From Myxococcales bacterium (lineage in GTDB: Bacteria; Myxococcota_A; Bradymonadia; UBA4248), in assembly GCA_004554395.1 (NCBI GenBank), contig SFMP01000216.1, positions 1 through 17,722 of the forward strand: a stretch of 17,722 nt of DNA, written 5' to 3'. The notes under the pieces are model-generated. The model did not search any database and had not been told where the DNA came from. It was given only the letters and a program-made list of their open reading frames with translations. The translations under genes were made by a program, and so were the position numbers. Positions 8,393 through 15,820 of the stretch are shown one piece after another; positions within the stretch are counted from its first letter, which is position 1; each line of letters starts with the position of its first letter.

Positions 8393-10477
8393 TTAATCGT
8401 CATCGTCGTGTATTCCGACGCGAGCGTCGGATGTTTTCATGAGTTTTTCGAGGGCTTGATCGGCGGTGACTTGGACGGGGGAGCCGTCGAGCGAATGGAG
8501 GTCGGCTTGGGAAAGATCGACTTTTGGCGCGAATGCGACGTGATAGAAGTTGTCGGCGATGAGCGGTGTGGGAATTGGTTGGTTGGCTGGGACGTCGTAA
8601 TCGTTTTCATTCGTCGACGAGCAAGCGTATCGGGTTCCCATATTTGAATTGAGGCAGATTTGGGCTGTGTTATTGTTTTTTGAAATCGCAATGACGAAGG
8701 GAGCTTGTGACGTTTCGACGAATCGGGGGCTATTGCGAAGGATTTTGACGAGCGTATCGATGTCGTCGTCGGATGTGTCGATATTGGCGTCGAATGAGAA
8801 TGGAATGGGAACGTCGAATTGGCGGAAAAGCGATGGGACGCGGCTATAGACTTTTGTCATGAGGTCGTATGCTTTTGTCGAGTCGCCATGTCGCATGGCG
8901 ATGTCGGCTTGCATGAGTTCGATTTGCGCATCGAGGAGTTTGATGCGTGGAATAGCGAGTTTTTGATATGCCTCGATATGTTCGATGGCTTTGTCGTCGT
9001 CGGCGTCGCGATAGGCAATATAGGCCCGAACGAGTTCGAACATGGGCTTCATATTGCTGATTTCTTCTGGCTCGAGGATTTGTTCTTGGAAATCGACGAG
9101 GAAGTTCGAAGTCTTGCGGCCGAGCGCATCGACGACGGCAAAAAAGTATTGAGGTGAAAGAATATACATTGGGACGAGAAGAGAACGAATATTCTTCACC
9201 GATAGGGCATCTTTGAAGATTTCTTGATGTGTCGACCATCGTTTTCGCCAGACGAGGTTTCGCTTTTCGATGAGTTTGTCGACGGTGCGAACGTCTTCTG
9301 AATTGGACAGATTGAAGATGTCGAAAGAACGTAGAGGAGCGAATCGATAGAATGCGCTTTTGGTGTTCCAAGCGCTCATTTGTTCGTCGAGCCGTTTGAT
9401 GTAGTCGTTAGAAATGGCGAGGAAGACGATGCGCTGGCTGAGATGGAGTTGCTCTTTGAGCAGACTGTCGAAGCCGAGTCGTTGTGGTGCATCGATAACG
9501 GTAACCGAGAGGTCCCATGCTTTTTGTGCAAAGCCCATGGCATAGTAGATGTCGGCCGTATTCGAACGCGTTTTCGATTCGGTTTGTTCGTAGAGCCGCG
9601 GTTCAGTGACGCGTTTTCGAGATTTGAGCATCGAAGAGATGGCTTTTTGCCATTGTGTATCGAGGAGATAAATTTGCGCAATTTCTTCGTATGGCGAAGA
9701 AACGCAGTCTTTATCTTTTGCTCGTTGTGCTTTCTGCAGAAAATCGAGAGCTTCGTCGAATTTTAGCATCACGGCGAGAGCGCGCGAGTGATTGAGCAAG
9801 ATGACGCACGATCGCCCTGATGTATAGTCGACGGCTTTGAGACTATGTTTGAAAGATTCGGTGTGTTTATGTTGTGCATCGGCGATGGCGGTGAGGTCGT
9901 TATAGGCGGTGTCGAGCCAATACTCTTCTTGATTGGAGTTTTCGATCGTCTGTCGTGCGATTTGCGTAGCTTCATCGAATCGATCGAGTTTCATGAGAGC
10001 CCAGACGGAATCGATGCCAAGCGATGTGTTATAGAGCTTTGCAATGCGAGTTCGGACGTCAATTTCGGCTTGTCGGTCGTCGAGGTCGCTGTATATTCGG
10101 GCGAGTTCGCGTAGCATACGTAGATGCCACATTTGGTCTTCGGTGTTTTTGGGGATGCCCGTTTGTGGTACGCAGTACTTTTCTTCGTAGAGCTTAATAG
10201 CTTTTTTCAGGAAGGAGAGCGAACGCAATAGGTTTCCCTCGCCTTCCCAATAGACGAGAGCCATGACGTAGGTGGCACCGATGGCGTCTTTGTTTTCGGC
10301 GAGTAGTGTTTCAGCTTTATTTCGCGCGGTAATGTATTTTGCGTTGCTGACGTCTGAAAAAGCGAGTTTTTCTGGAGTCGTCATAAACGCTTGCGCATGG
10401 GCAAGAGGCGTGTAGAGTAGCCACAAGGCGACGAGTATTCCCCATTTTTTCATCGAACGCCAATTCACAATGATCAT
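8393..10477 (-). CDS. Exported TPR-like repeat protein
   Basis: The product is 694 residues from the ATG at 10477; an ATG at 10453 (MKKWGILVALWLL) gives a tighter signal peptide, and a GTG at 10468 lies at a better distance from an AGG. Either way a Sec signal ends at AHA|QA near residue 29. The N-terminal half has helix-pair repeats with TPR-like spacing (ATYVMALVYWEGEGNLLRSLSFLKKAIKLY; later FDEALDFLQKAQRAKD and WQKAISSMLKSRKR). The middle is also helical, and the C-terminus (about 590-694) changes to a mixed region ending in four Asp. TPR arrays mediate protein-protein binding, so it may be a periplasmic scaffold. It begins 27 bases after the MoxR stop and precedes the MORN protein, pointing to one operon. 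No catalytic motif seen. Confidence 0.8.
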   Translation of the reverse strand: MIIVNWRSMKKWGILVALWLLYTPLAHAQAFMTTPEKLAFSDVSNAKYITARNKAETLLAENKDAIGATYVMALVYWEGEGNLLRSLSFLKKAIKLYEEKYCVPQTGIPKNTEDQMWHLRMLRELARIYSDLDDRQAEIDVRTRIAKLYNTSLGIDSVWALMKLDRFDEATQIARQTIENSNQEEYWLDTAYNDLTAIADAQHKHTESFKHSLKAVDYTSGRSCVILLNHSRALAVMLKFDEALDFLQKAQRAKDKDCVSSPYEEIAQIYLLDTQWQKAISSMLKSRKRVTEPRLYEQTESKTRSNTADIYYAMGFAQKAWDLSVTVIDAPQRLGFDSLLKEQLHLSQRIVFLAISNDYIKRLDEQMSAWNTKSAFYRFAPLRSFDIFNLSNSEDVRTVDKLIEKRNLVWRKRWSTHQEIFKDALSVKNIRSLLVPMYILSPQYFFAVVDALGRKTSNFLVDFQEQILEPEEISNMKPMFELVRAYIAYRDADDDKAIEHIEAYQKLAIPRIKLLDAQIELMQADIAMRHGDSTKAYDLMTKVYSRVPSLFRQFDVPIPFSFDANIDTSDDDIDTLVKILRNSPRFVETSQAPFVIAISKNNNTAQICLNSNMGTRYACSSTNENDYDVPANQPIPTPLIADNFYHVAFAPKVDLSQADLHSLDGSPVQVTADQALEKLMKTSDARVGIHDDDD

Positions 10478-10504
10478 CCTAATTGAGAGCGTGCAGACGC
10501 GTAT

Positions 10505-11473
10505 TTATGCGTGCAGTGCGCGTTTTGAGAGTTGTTTAAGCGGTGCCTCTGCTGCGTTGCGCACGAGAGTATCTGGGTTGCCGGCGCCGGGAGAGAGTTG
10601 AAGTCGGTGTGAAAAGAGCGGAATGAGGAGTTGTTCGATATCGGCGGGTGTGACGAAGTCGCGACCTTGAAGTAGCGCATGTGCTTGAAGAGCGGCGACG
10701 GCTTGAACGATAGAGCGCGTCGATGCACCTTGTAGGCATCGTTCGTCATCGCGAATGGTGCGGATGATATCGACGAGGCATTCGAGGATGGCGTCGTCGA
10801 TGGCTATTTCGTTGATGACGGTGTTGCGCGCGGCGAGGATTTGATCGACGGTGACGAGTGGGAGTGTCGTTTTGGGGTGAGTTTTTCCCCATGATTGGAT
10901 GACTCGGAGTTCGTCGCTGCGTTGGATATTTGTCATGCGAATTTTGAAGAGGAATCGGTCGAGTTGTGCGATGGGGAGCGGATATGTGCCGACTTGATCG
11001 AGCGGGTTTTGCGTAGCGATGACGAAAAATAGCTCGGAGAGTGAGTGCGTGACATTGTCGATAGTGACTTGTTTTTCGCCCATCGATTCGAGTAGTGCAG
11101 ATTGTACTTTAGGCGAGGTTCGGTTGATTTCGTCGACGAGAGCGATATGTGCGAAGATGGGACCGCGGCGGAATTCGAAGATACTGGCTTCGGGGTCGAA
11201 GACCATGACGCCGGTGATGTCGCCTGGCAGGAGGTCTGGGGTGAATTGCATGCGTCGGAATGGCGCCATGCCTTGACGAGCGTCGGAAAGGCTATTGCCG
11301 AGAGCTTTTGCGAGAGTCGTTTTTCCGCTTCCTGGGAAGTCTTCGAGTAGGACGTGCCCAGAAGCCAAAAGCGCAATGATGACGAGGTCGATGACGTCGT
11401 CGCGCCCCATGACGTCGTGTTTCATGCGGTCGCGTAGTAGGTTTACGGTTTGGAGCGATTGTTCGAAACTCAT
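10505..11473 (-). CDS. MoxR-family AAA+ ATPase
   Basis: The product is 322 residues from the ATG at 11473. I prefer it to the ATG at 11485 because GAGG lies 6 bases before it. Visible motifs are Walker A PGSGKTT (47-53, Lys51), the LLPGDITG loop region (81-88), Walker B/DEINR ALVDEINRTSPKVQ (111-124), ESMGEKQVT (129-137), ATQNPLDQVGTYPLP (153-167) and LDRF (171-174), followed by a lid domain with ASTRS, whose Arg may contact ATP. Length and motif order are typical of MoxR. These hexameric ATPases act as chaperones that mature or activate partner complexes, normally beside DUF58 and von Willebrand A proteins. None of those partners is in this window; the genes behind it encode exported TPR and MORN proteins. 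It is the first gene of the - strand cluster, and its promoter should lie in 11474-11710. Confidence 0.93.
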   Translation of the reverse strand: MSFEQSLQTVNLLRDRMKHDVMGRDDVIDLVIIALLASGHVLLEDFPGSGKTTLAKALGNSLSDARQGMAPFRRMQFTPDLLPGDITGVMVFDPEASIFEFRRGPIFAHIALVDEINRTSPKVQSALLESMGEKQVTIDNVTHSLSELFFVIATQNPLDQVGTYPLPIAQLDRFLFKIRMTNIQRSDELRVIQSWGKTHPKTTLPLVTVDQILAARNTVINEIAIDDAILECLVDIIRTIRDDERCLQGASTRSIVQAVAALQAHALLQGRDFVTPADIEQLLIPLFSHRLQLSPGAGNPDTLVRNAAEAPLKQLSKRALHA

Positions 11474-11510
11474 CCCATGCCTCATTTCGGGTGATTGAAA
11501 GTAAACGCCG

Positions 11511-11525
11511 TCGGCAAATTGCCGA
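11511..11525. promoter_or_regulatory. 15-base dyad in the divergent intergenic region
   Basis: TCGGCAA and TTGCCGA flank a single central A, giving a perfect inverted repeat 38 bases upstream of the MoxR ATG. The TTGCCG of the right arm (11519-11524) could also be a + strand -35, with TATTAG (11543-11548) 18 bases downstream as -10. It sits between divergently read genes and could be a shared operator. The rest of the 237-base region is AT-rich with an A-run near 11587-11595 and no convincing gene. Confidence 0.3.
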
Positions 11526-11710
11526 GACTGCGGGCGACATTGTATTAGATTGTGAAGAAAGATACGCCATCAAAATGCAGAAAACGAAAAAAAAAGTCGC
11601 ATTTGTGGAATTTACGGCATGTGGTTTGGCGATGTGTGGTAGAAGGACGCGCGTTTTGTGCGCTGTTTTATGCGATTGATGCATTTTGTGTGTGGTGTGT
11701 GATGTACATA

Positions 11711-12334
11711 ATGGATGATTTGTCAAGAAAAAAACGAGTATTATCGATTGCGTTGTTGGGCGCGCTGGCGAATGGGTGTGCGTGGGTCGATGGTGAATAT
11801 GGTTCGGCGGAGTTTGCGTATGAAACCGCGTATGAGAAAGTCGATGGCGAGCAGGATTTGACGTGTGCGGTGAAACATTTGCCGAAGTCGTTTAAGCAGT
11901 TCGAGACAGATGAACCGTTCGATCGCTGCGTTCGGATGATGATGTATGAGTCGGTGACGCGGCGCACATCGGAGAATATGTTGGCCATCACGTTTGTGGC
12001 TGTCGATGGCGATACGTTGGCATCTTGTCCGCCGATAGAAGACCTCGTAGGGCAAGATGGAATCGCCATTACGGCGAATGGCTGCGTACGCGCGATGTTG
12101 ACGATAAGTCGTTGTAGCCCTGTGCGGACGCTTCGCGTCGTTGGCGATATGTCGCTGAGCGATTATTCGTCGAAACGCGGCAAAACCGTTGCTGGAACGC
12201 TCAATGGACGGATCGAATTCGTCGAGAAGATAGCCCAGAGCGATGGAACGCATCGCGAGAGAGTGACCGATATGGGGACGATTTCGGGTGAGTTTTCGTA
12301 TCAAAATCGTGCAGGAACGGTTTGGAATCACTAG
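11711..12334 (+). CDS. Putative small lipoprotein, function unknown
   Basis: The product is 207 residues from the ATG at 11711; an ATG at 11702 (three residues longer) is closer to a GGTG. The open frame extends back to a GTG at 11552, but that part reads as a Lys-rich, composition-biased run with no secretion logic, so I reject it. The N-terminus MDDLSRKKRVLSIALLGALANGC has a basic start, a hydrophobic core and a Cys at a lipobox-like position (LANGC, not fully canonical). The mature part has several more Cys (DLTCAV, DRCVR, ASCPP, NGCVR, SRCSP) that could form disulfides. The C-terminus (GTLNGRIEFVEKI, GTISGEFSY) looks like paired beta-strands. No family recognised. It is divergent from the MoxR operon and co-directional with cmk, but a 305-base gap argues against a shared transcript. 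Confidence 0.65.
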   Translation: MDDLSRKKRVLSIALLGALANGCAWVDGEYGSAEFAYETAYEKVDGEQDLTCAVKHLPKSFKQFETDEPFDRCVRMMMYESVTRRTSENMLAITFVAVDGDTLASCPPIEDLVGQDGIAITANGCVRAMLTISRCSPVRTLRVVGDMSLSDYSSKRGKTVAGTLNGRIEFVEKIAQSDGTHRERVTDMGTISGEFSYQNRAGTVWNH

Positions 12335-12515
12335 TGCGGTTTTGCGTTCGCTTTCACATCGTCCATCTGGTGGCTTCGTTTCGTGGCTGGGCGCATGCTC
12401 CGGCGATTGAATGCCGTGCAGTGGGCGTTTGGGGGGGCTCGAAGAATGGCGTGGTATATTGGCATTTTTTGGTGTCAAATTGGGCGGCACTCGGTATAAG
12501 GCGCGGTTGGCTTTT

Positions 12516-12537
12516 GCGATGTTGTGCGCAACATTGC
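12516..12537 (+). other. Hairpin in the cmk leader
   Basis: GCGATGTTG (12516-12524) pairs with CAACATTGC (12529-12537) around a TGCG loop: a 9-bp stem with one G-U pair. It is about 100 bases before cmk, is not followed by T-rich sequence, and may be a structured leader or chance. Confidence 0.3.
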
Positions 12538-12575
12538 GCAATGGCTTTGTGCATAGAGTGAACGGAGATAGTTCG

Positions 12576-12614
12576 ATGGATGACGTCGAGACAGAATTGC
12601 ATTCGGCGTCGTAG
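12576..12614 (+). CDS. Possible 12-codon leader ORF upstream of cmk
   Basis: ATG at 12576 to TAG at 12612-12614 encodes MDDVETELHSAS. A GGAG (12564-12567) lies 8 bases upstream, a good ribosome-binding spacing, and the ORF ends 25 bases before the cmk start. It could be a leader peptide or simply chance; the peptide has no run of one regulatory amino acid of the kind seen in attenuators. Confidence 0.22.
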   Translation: MDDVETELHSAS

Positions 12615-12639
12615 ATGAGTCGCAGAAGGAAAGGAAGAT

Positions 12640-13314
12640 ATGATCGTTGCGGTCGATGGGCCAAGTGGAGCGGGCAAGAGTACGGTATGTCGCGAAGTTG
12701 CGCGGCGTTTGCAATGGCGTCTTTTAGATACGGGTGCCATTTATCGCTGTGTCGCGTTACGTGCTCGTCTTGCCAATGTCGTCGATGAACCCGCCAAGTG
12801 TGCCGAAATTGCCAAAGATATCGACATACGATTTGTAGCCAGTGCCGAAGGTCAGCGCGTATTTATCGGCGATGAAGACGTATCGGAGGCGATACGCACG
12901 TTTGAGACGACGCAATGCGTCAATCGCGTCTCGGCGATGGGCGAGGTACGAGCGCAGTTGTTAAACATTCAGAGGCGTTTGGGGGCATTGGGCGATACAA
13001 TCGTGGAAGGTCGCGATATCGGTTCGGTCGTGTTTCCCGATGCCGAGCTCAAAGTTTTCTATACAGCCACGCCCGAGGCACGTGCTCGCCGCCGGCTCGC
13101 CGAATTCGAAAAGCGCGGCGAATCGTTCAATTTTGAACAAGTCGTCGAACAGATACGTTTGCGCGATGAGACGGAATTTCATCGCGAGCATTCGCCGCTT
13201 GTACAATGTGATGAAGCGGTTGTGCTCGATACGTCGGCATTCGATTTCGAGGCGTCGTGTGTGGCGTTGCAGAAATTGATCGAAGCGCGTAAAGCCGAAC
13301 TTTCTCTTGTATAA
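12640..13314 (+). CDS. cmk: Cytidylate kinase (CMP/dCMP kinase)
   Basis: The product is 224 residues, the usual length for bacterial Cmk. The enzyme phosphorylates CMP and dCMP with ATP in the cytoplasm, feeding CTP and dCTP pools. Motifs seen: P-loop GPSGAGKST (7-15), DTGAIYR (30-36) for nucleotide binding, VEGRDIGSVVFPDA (122-135), VFYTATPEARARRR (139-152) leading into the Arg-rich lid, and the late RDE segment (IRLRDETEFHREHSPL). The start is fixed by AGGAAAGGA just upstream of the ATG and by the family's typical opening (IVAVDGPSGAGKST). The stop overlaps the AAGGTG that probably serves the next gene 11 bases away, so the two are likely co-transcribed. Confidence 0.97.
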   Translation: MIVAVDGPSGAGKSTVCREVARRLQWRLLDTGAIYRCVALRARLANVVDEPAKCAEIAKDIDIRFVASAEGQRVFIGDEDVSEAIRTFETTQCVNRVSAMGEVRAQLLNIQRRLGALGDTIVEGRDIGSVVFPDAELKVFYTATPEARARRRLAEFEKRGESFNFEQVVEQIRLRDETEFHREHSPLVQCDEAVVLDTSAFDFEASCVALQKLIEARKAELSLV

Positions 13315-13325
13315 GGTGTGGATGA

Positions 13326-14996
13326 ATGAATGATATGCATCATTTGAGTGCATTGCTCTCGTCGGATTCGTCGGTGGCGGTTAGTCCGAAAGAACGCATG
13401 GAAATGATATTGCAGGCATCGGATTCGAAAGAAGCGGTGCGCGGGCTTTCGACGGTAGAGTTTTACGATTTGTATCACGAATTGGGTCCATCGGATGGTG
13501 CCGTATTGCTCGAATATGCGTCGCCCGAACAGGTGCAGACGTGTTTTGACTTAGATTTGTGGCGCAATGATTCGATGAGCGATGAGGCCATGACCGAATG
13601 GACAGAGCAGCTCTTGGCCGTTCCCGATGAACAGTTTGCCGAAATATGGAACAATATCGATCCGGAAGTCATGGCGCTGTATCTGCATCGCAACATCCAT
13701 CTATACATGTCGGAAGATCGCAACGACGAAGTCGAAATCCCCGACGATGAATCGCCCAATATTGCTCAAACACCCGATTTTAACTATTGGGTTGCGTATC
13801 CGGAAGATGCCGAGAAAGCCGAAGTACTGCGCCAGCTCGTCGAACGCCTTTATCGCGTGTTTGACGTCGAAAAGGCGTGGGCAATCTTGGAGGGTATGCA
13901 TTGGGAGATGGCCACGGATCTCGAAGAAACGGCATATCGTTTTCGAACGGAACGCATCCGCGAGCTTGGCTTTGTGCCGCGTGATGAATCGGCAGCGCTT
14001 TTTGCTCGCGTCGATATTGCTCGCGAAGCCGAGGCAATGCGTTCGGCGACGCAAGCCGAACTCTACGTTCGTTCTTATCCGATTGGCGAGAAGTTGGCAG
14101 CTTCGATCGTCGCCTACGACGAATCAGATTCGAAAGAATGCTATTTTGAAAAAATATTATCTAAAGTTTCGGATACCGAAACGATTCGCATTCAACTCTT
14201 GTCGTTAGCCCAGCAAGTGGCGACGTATGATGGATTTCAACCGCACGAGACCGATGGATTTGCCGAGAGCTTTGCGCTTGCCGTGGCCTATATCAATATT
14301 GGATTGGAATATGCATCGCACGAAGAAGACGATGTTGCAGTGCGCATATTGCGTCGTGTAGCGCTCAAGAAGTTATTGACGCTCGGTTGGAATGTGACCG
14401 TAGAAATTGGGCGCAAAGCGAAGATATTGATTTCGCGAGGGCATTTGTCGATCGTCGAAGATCAAAGGATGAGTTTGCTCACAGGCGATCAGCGCGATTG
14501 CGTCGAAGGTATGTTGTGTAGTCGTCCGAGACCGAGATTTTCGTCCCTGGAACCGTATCGTTGCATGAAAGACATCCAAGCATCGGCCATGTGTATCGCC
14601 GATGTCGCGACGCGCGAGTTGTTTTTTGGAGAGGGATTGCACAAGACGCGCGACGACATATCGCTTTTGGCGTATTCCAACGATATCGTCATCGGCGTCG
14701 AAAACGTCAACTTCGATAACATCGCCATTACGGTGATGACGCGTCGTGCGACTAAGCGTTGCGAGTATTGGGGCGTTTTGGCGCCCGACGAAGTGCCCGA
14801 TCGCGCGACGATTCTCGACGCCATATCGTATGATAGTTTGATGAGTCTTTTCGAATCGGATGTGCCCGAGACGACGCGTGTAGCGCTTCGCCGATATGCG
14901 CACCAATTGCGCGATTACGTCGAGGAGTCTTGGCCCGAGGCCGACATGCGCCCCGAGGCGCAATACTGCCAAGCGTTGCTCATCGTAGAGGAGTAG
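13326..14996 (+). CDS. DUF6178-type protein
   Basis: The product is 556 residues, acidic, with no signal peptide or membrane segment, so probably cytoplasmic. The N-terminal pattern (ERMEMILQASDSKEAVRGL, STVEFYDLYHELGPSDGAVLLEYASPEQVQTCFDLDLWRND) matches my memory of DUF6178, a family known mainly from deltaproteobacteria, with paired helices recalling HEAT or MgtE-N-like repeats. A second block (VERLYRVFDVEKAWAIL, RIRELGFVPRDES) and a C-terminal domain (about 380-556) follow. No function is established and I see no catalytic motif. The ATG at 13326 follows an AAGGTG in the cmk stop region; another ATG at 13322 is out of frame. It begins 11 bases after cmk and was probably transcribed with it. 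Assignment to the family is from memory, not a search. Confidence 0.7.
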   Translation: MNDMHHLSALLSSDSSVAVSPKERMEMILQASDSKEAVRGLSTVEFYDLYHELGPSDGAVLLEYASPEQVQTCFDLDLWRNDSMSDEAMTEWTEQLLAVPDEQFAEIWNNIDPEVMALYLHRNIHLYMSEDRNDEVEIPDDESPNIAQTPDFNYWVAYPEDAEKAEVLRQLVERLYRVFDVEKAWAILEGMHWEMATDLEETAYRFRTERIRELGFVPRDESAALFARVDIAREAEAMRSATQAELYVRSYPIGEKLAASIVAYDESDSKECYFEKILSKVSDTETIRIQLLSLAQQVATYDGFQPHETDGFAESFALAVAYINIGLEYASHEEDDVAVRILRRVALKKLLTLGWNVTVEIGRKAKILISRGHLSIVEDQRMSLLTGDQRDCVEGMLCSRPRPRFSSLEPYRCMKDIQASAMCIADVATRELFFGEGLHKTRDDISLLAYSNDIVIGVENVNFDNIAITVMTRRATKRCEYWGVLAPDEVPDRATILDAISYDSLMSLFESDVPETTRVALRRYAHQLRDYVEESWPEADMRPEAQYCQALLIVEE

Positions 14997-15015
14997 TGCG
15001 GTGCAGTCGTCTTAG

Positions 15016-15446
15016 TTTATTGAGTTGTTTGAAACACCAACGATTGAATAATTGTTGGTATTCGACGGGACGCCAACGCTTTTGACGACTGCGTTAGTTC
15101 ATCACTACGGAGGGCAAGGAAACCCAATAATGCCGAACGGCAAGATGAAGCACATTATAAGACTATCTTTTATCTCGTATTTCGTTTGGCTTCGGGATTT
15201 TGTGTGCGCACGGAAGAGTATACTTCGGCTGGGAGGATCGATGCACTTGTGGAAACCGAAGATACGATATATCTATTTGAATTCAAACTCAATGGAACGG
15301 CGGAAGACGCATTGAAGCAAATCGGCGAAAAGGGGGATGCAATACCATATCAATCGGGGACGAAGCGTATTGTGAAAGTTGGTGTGAATTTTGACAAAGA
15401 ATTGCGGACGATCGAACGATGGCTGATTGAAGATGATGGATATTGA
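15016..15446 (+). pseudogene. 3' remnant of a PD-(D/E)XK nuclease / AAA-ATPase-like gene (PDDEXK_9, DUF1703 type)
   Basis: From about 15126 to the TGA at 15444-15446 one frame reads NNAERQDEAHYKTIFYLVFR, then GRIDALVETEDTIYLFEFKL and IVKVGVNFDKELRTIERWLI. This is the nuclease-like C-terminal domain of a widespread family of about 500-570 residues with an N-terminal AAA-ATPase part. The PD-(D/E)XK residues appear preserved (Asp in GRID, then EFK). The ATPase part is missing. A short block in another frame (FIELFETPTIE, TAA at 15049-15051, then LLVFDGTPTLLTTALVHHYG from 15052) lies just upstream, so the remnant also carries a stop and a frameshift. There is no ATG with a ribosome-binding site in the nuclease frame. 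I read it as an eroded accessory gene. The region 14997-15820 holds no intact gene. Confidence 0.75.
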
Positions 15447-15485
15447 AATCGGTAGATGGATGTTGAATTGCGAATAGAAGTATAA

Positions 15486-15499
15486 TTTTCTTAAGAAAA
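15486..15499. other. 14-base perfect palindrome after the nuclease remnant
   Basis: TTTTCTTAAGAAAA is self-complementary, 39 bases past the remnant's stop. It could be a protein-binding site or the leftover of a terminator. It has no loop, so it would not form an efficient RNA hairpin. Confidence 0.25.
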
Positions 15500-15625
15500 G
15501 TAGCAATTTTTGAATGCGATAGCCATAGGGGCGGTTGGGGTATATTGCGATGGGGCAACGATAAACGATTGCAGAAAAGTCAAAATGAGCAGATAGAAGG
15601 CGGACCGTATGCGCGCAGGTCGTTG

Positions 15626-15760
15626 CATGGCGTAGCCATGTGACGGCCGAGCACATAGGGACGCCACGCGCGCGTATTGAGCGCCACCGTAGGTGGCCGA
15701 GATAGCGCGCGGCTTATGGCGTATTGAGCGCCACCGTAGGTGGCCGAGATAGCCATAAGC
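15626..15760. repeat. Cluster of hairpin repeats with conserved GTA loop
   Basis: Two 35-base copies are identical: 15672-15706 and 15719-15753, offset 47 bases. Each contains the hairpin GCCACC-GTA-GGTGGC (15683-15697 and 15730-15744) followed by CGAGATAGC. An upstream relative at 15626-15640 has CATGGC-GTA-GCCATG and then GGCCGAG, so its stem differs but still pairs and the loop is the same. The second copy is enclosed by a perfect 9-bp inverted repeat, GCTTATGGC (15712-15720) and GCCATAAGC (15752-15760). The first is enclosed by GCGCGC on both sides. The arrangement suggests a mobile or dispersed palindromic (REP-like) element or a structured transcript. No transposase lies nearby. Strand of action unknown. 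Confidence 0.75.
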
Positions 15761-15806
15761 GCCATAAAGAAGCATGATATTTGTATTTTATACACGTATT
15801 CATATT

Positions 15807-15812
15807 AAAAGG
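15807..15812 (+). promoter_or_regulatory. murE: Ribosome-binding site that sets the murE start
   Basis: AAAAGG lies 8 bases before the ATG at 15821. It overlaps the alternative GTG at 15812, so that earlier start cannot use it. Confidence 0.75.
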
Positions 15813-15820
15813 TGCAGAAT

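Larger units (their letters stand above)
12335..12639 (+). other. 305-base region without a recognised gene
   Basis: The gap between the small lipoprotein and cmk is G-rich on the + strand. It contains short open frames with no recognisable product, the hairpin at 12516-12537 and the tiny ORF at 12576-12614, listed separately. I see no convincing -35/-10 pair for cmk. Confidence 0.5.

Noticed and set aside
11552..11710. N-terminal extension of the small lipoprotein from a GTG at 11552
   Set aside because: It would bury the secretion signal 53 residues inside the protein. Its composition follows the A-rich intergenic DNA, and no ribosome-binding site decides for it.
11741..12664. 307-residue open frame on the - strand
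   Set aside because: It lies antisense to the small lipoprotein gene and runs into cmk, has Arg/His-rich shadow-frame composition, and no ribosome-binding site or recognisable domain.
15672..15753. Two identical 35-base repeats as a CRISPR array
   Set aside because: Only two exact copies with a 12-base gap, an internal GTA-loop hairpin and covarying flanks; no cas gene nearby. It fits a palindromic repeat element better.
15491..15795. Small - strand open frames across the hairpin repeats
   Set aside because: They repeat the same peptide (such as ISATYGGAQYA) only because the DNA repeat is read in different frames; no start signal or known domain.
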